Assembly (NCBI GenBank): GCA_015056735.1
Contig: SVFT01000002.1
Coordinates: 276,482 to 340,481, forward strand
Length of the DNA stretch: 64,000 bases
Origin: Lachnospiraceae bacterium
GTDB taxonomy: Bacteria; Bacillota; Clostridia; Lachnospirales; Lachnospiraceae
Direction: 5' to 3'
Part shown: positions 63,800 to 64,000 of the stretch, piece by piece
Layout: every line of letters begins with the position of its first letter
How positions within the stretch are numbered: the stretch's first letter is position 1
Notes under the pieces: generated by a model
The model's database searches: none
What the model saw: the letters and a program-made list of their open reading frames with translations, nothing else
What the model was told of the DNA's origin: nothing
Position numbers and translations under genes: made by a program

Positions 63800-64000
63800 A
63801 AAAGCGAATGTTAGCGAACATATTACAAATATTTACGAAGATGGTGAATTAGATGATAATTCAACCTGTCGGAAATTCCGACAGGTTCGGATGGAAGGAA
63901 ACAGACAGGTCACAAGGGAACTTCCATTTTATAACCTTGATATGATAATTTCTTTGGGTTATCGAGTTAAATCTTCAACAGCGACGCATTTCCGTAAGTG
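63771..64000 (+). pseudogene. RhuM-family protein, 5'-truncated and cut by the window end
   Basis: A frame opening at GTG 63771 inside direct repeat B reads NVSEHITNIYEDGELDDNST, then RELPFYNLDMIISLGYRVKS and STATHFRK, continuing past the window. This is the middle of RhuM-type virulence proteins (KHLKNIFEEGEL.. HYNLDAIIAVGYRV type). The N-terminal residues normally preceding the helix-turn-helix are absent; a TAA precedes the GTG. Either a truncated gene or a short variant. Confidence 0.7.

Noticed and set aside
52910..64000. Intact prophage in the AT-rich island
   Set aside because: Regulator and antirepressor-type genes are present, but no capsid, tail, terminase, integrase or lysis genes.

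Overview
The window looks like the chromosome of a Gram-positive Clostridia member, most likely a Lachnospiraceae. Supporting signs are strong AGGAGG-type ribosome binding sites, many lipoproteins without outer-membrane genes, a class III (Firmicutes-type) fructose-1,6-bisphosphatase, YesM/YesN-type sugar sensing beside a monosaccharide ABC transporter, and an anaerobic (early cobalt insertion) cobalamin pathway. Most of the window has balanced base composition. About 15.1-16.6 kb and everything after about 52.4 kb are visibly richer in A+T and carry mobile-element debris.

Layout. 0-9 kb is housekeeping: the tail of an amino-acid type ABC ATPase, typA, dapA-dapB, fbp, an unusual HisA, a lipoprotein, a cold-shock gene, a degenerate M23 protein and yerC. 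9-17.5 kb is an accessory zone: acyltransferase, TfoX-like, nitroreductase, LytTR-LiaF-like pair, an Rpn nuclease, then a graveyard (IS30-like fragment, frameshifted gene, C-terminal half of a CBASS-type nucleotidyltransferase, truncated GIY-YIG protein). This zone is seeded with four copies of a 190-310 bp highly structured repeat and four copies of a roughly 30 bp hairpin repeat. 17.99-37.98 kb is one long cobalamin operon: a promoter, a cobalamin riboswitch with terminator, then lipoprotein cobaltochelatase cbiK, a BtuFCD-type importer whose ATPase is fused to cobyric acid synthase, cobT-U-S-C, cbiB, cobD, cbiC-D-F-G-H, a cbiJ-E-T triple fusion, cbiA and a Cys-rich protein. A perfect 92-bp palindrome sits between cbiJET and cbiA. 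No cbiL, cobA or cobalt transporter gene is present.

38-48 kb is a sugar sensing and uptake locus: DUF1836 regulator, membrane-anchored binding protein, sensor kinase, AraC-type response regulator and XylF-like lipoprotein, then after a terminator a highly expressed ChvE-type binding protein with its ATPase and permease. 48-52.3 kb returns to core genes (pcrA/uvrD, a small acidic-tailed membrane protein, rlmD).

52.4-64 kb is an AT-rich island of plasmid, ICE or phage origin: repA and serine-recombinase relics whose N- and C-termini are joined without their middles, two XRE regulators, ORF6N and DinD genes, a STAS-kinase fusion, a 1255-residue secreted repeat protein ending in DUF5648-like modules, and a partial RhuM gene at the window edge. 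A roughly 95-bp sequence occurs near both ends of this island. Its most striking signal is a symmetric regulatory switch at 57.62-57.70 kb, in which two consensus promoters face each other across a perfect 27-bp palindrome containing the probable repressor operator.
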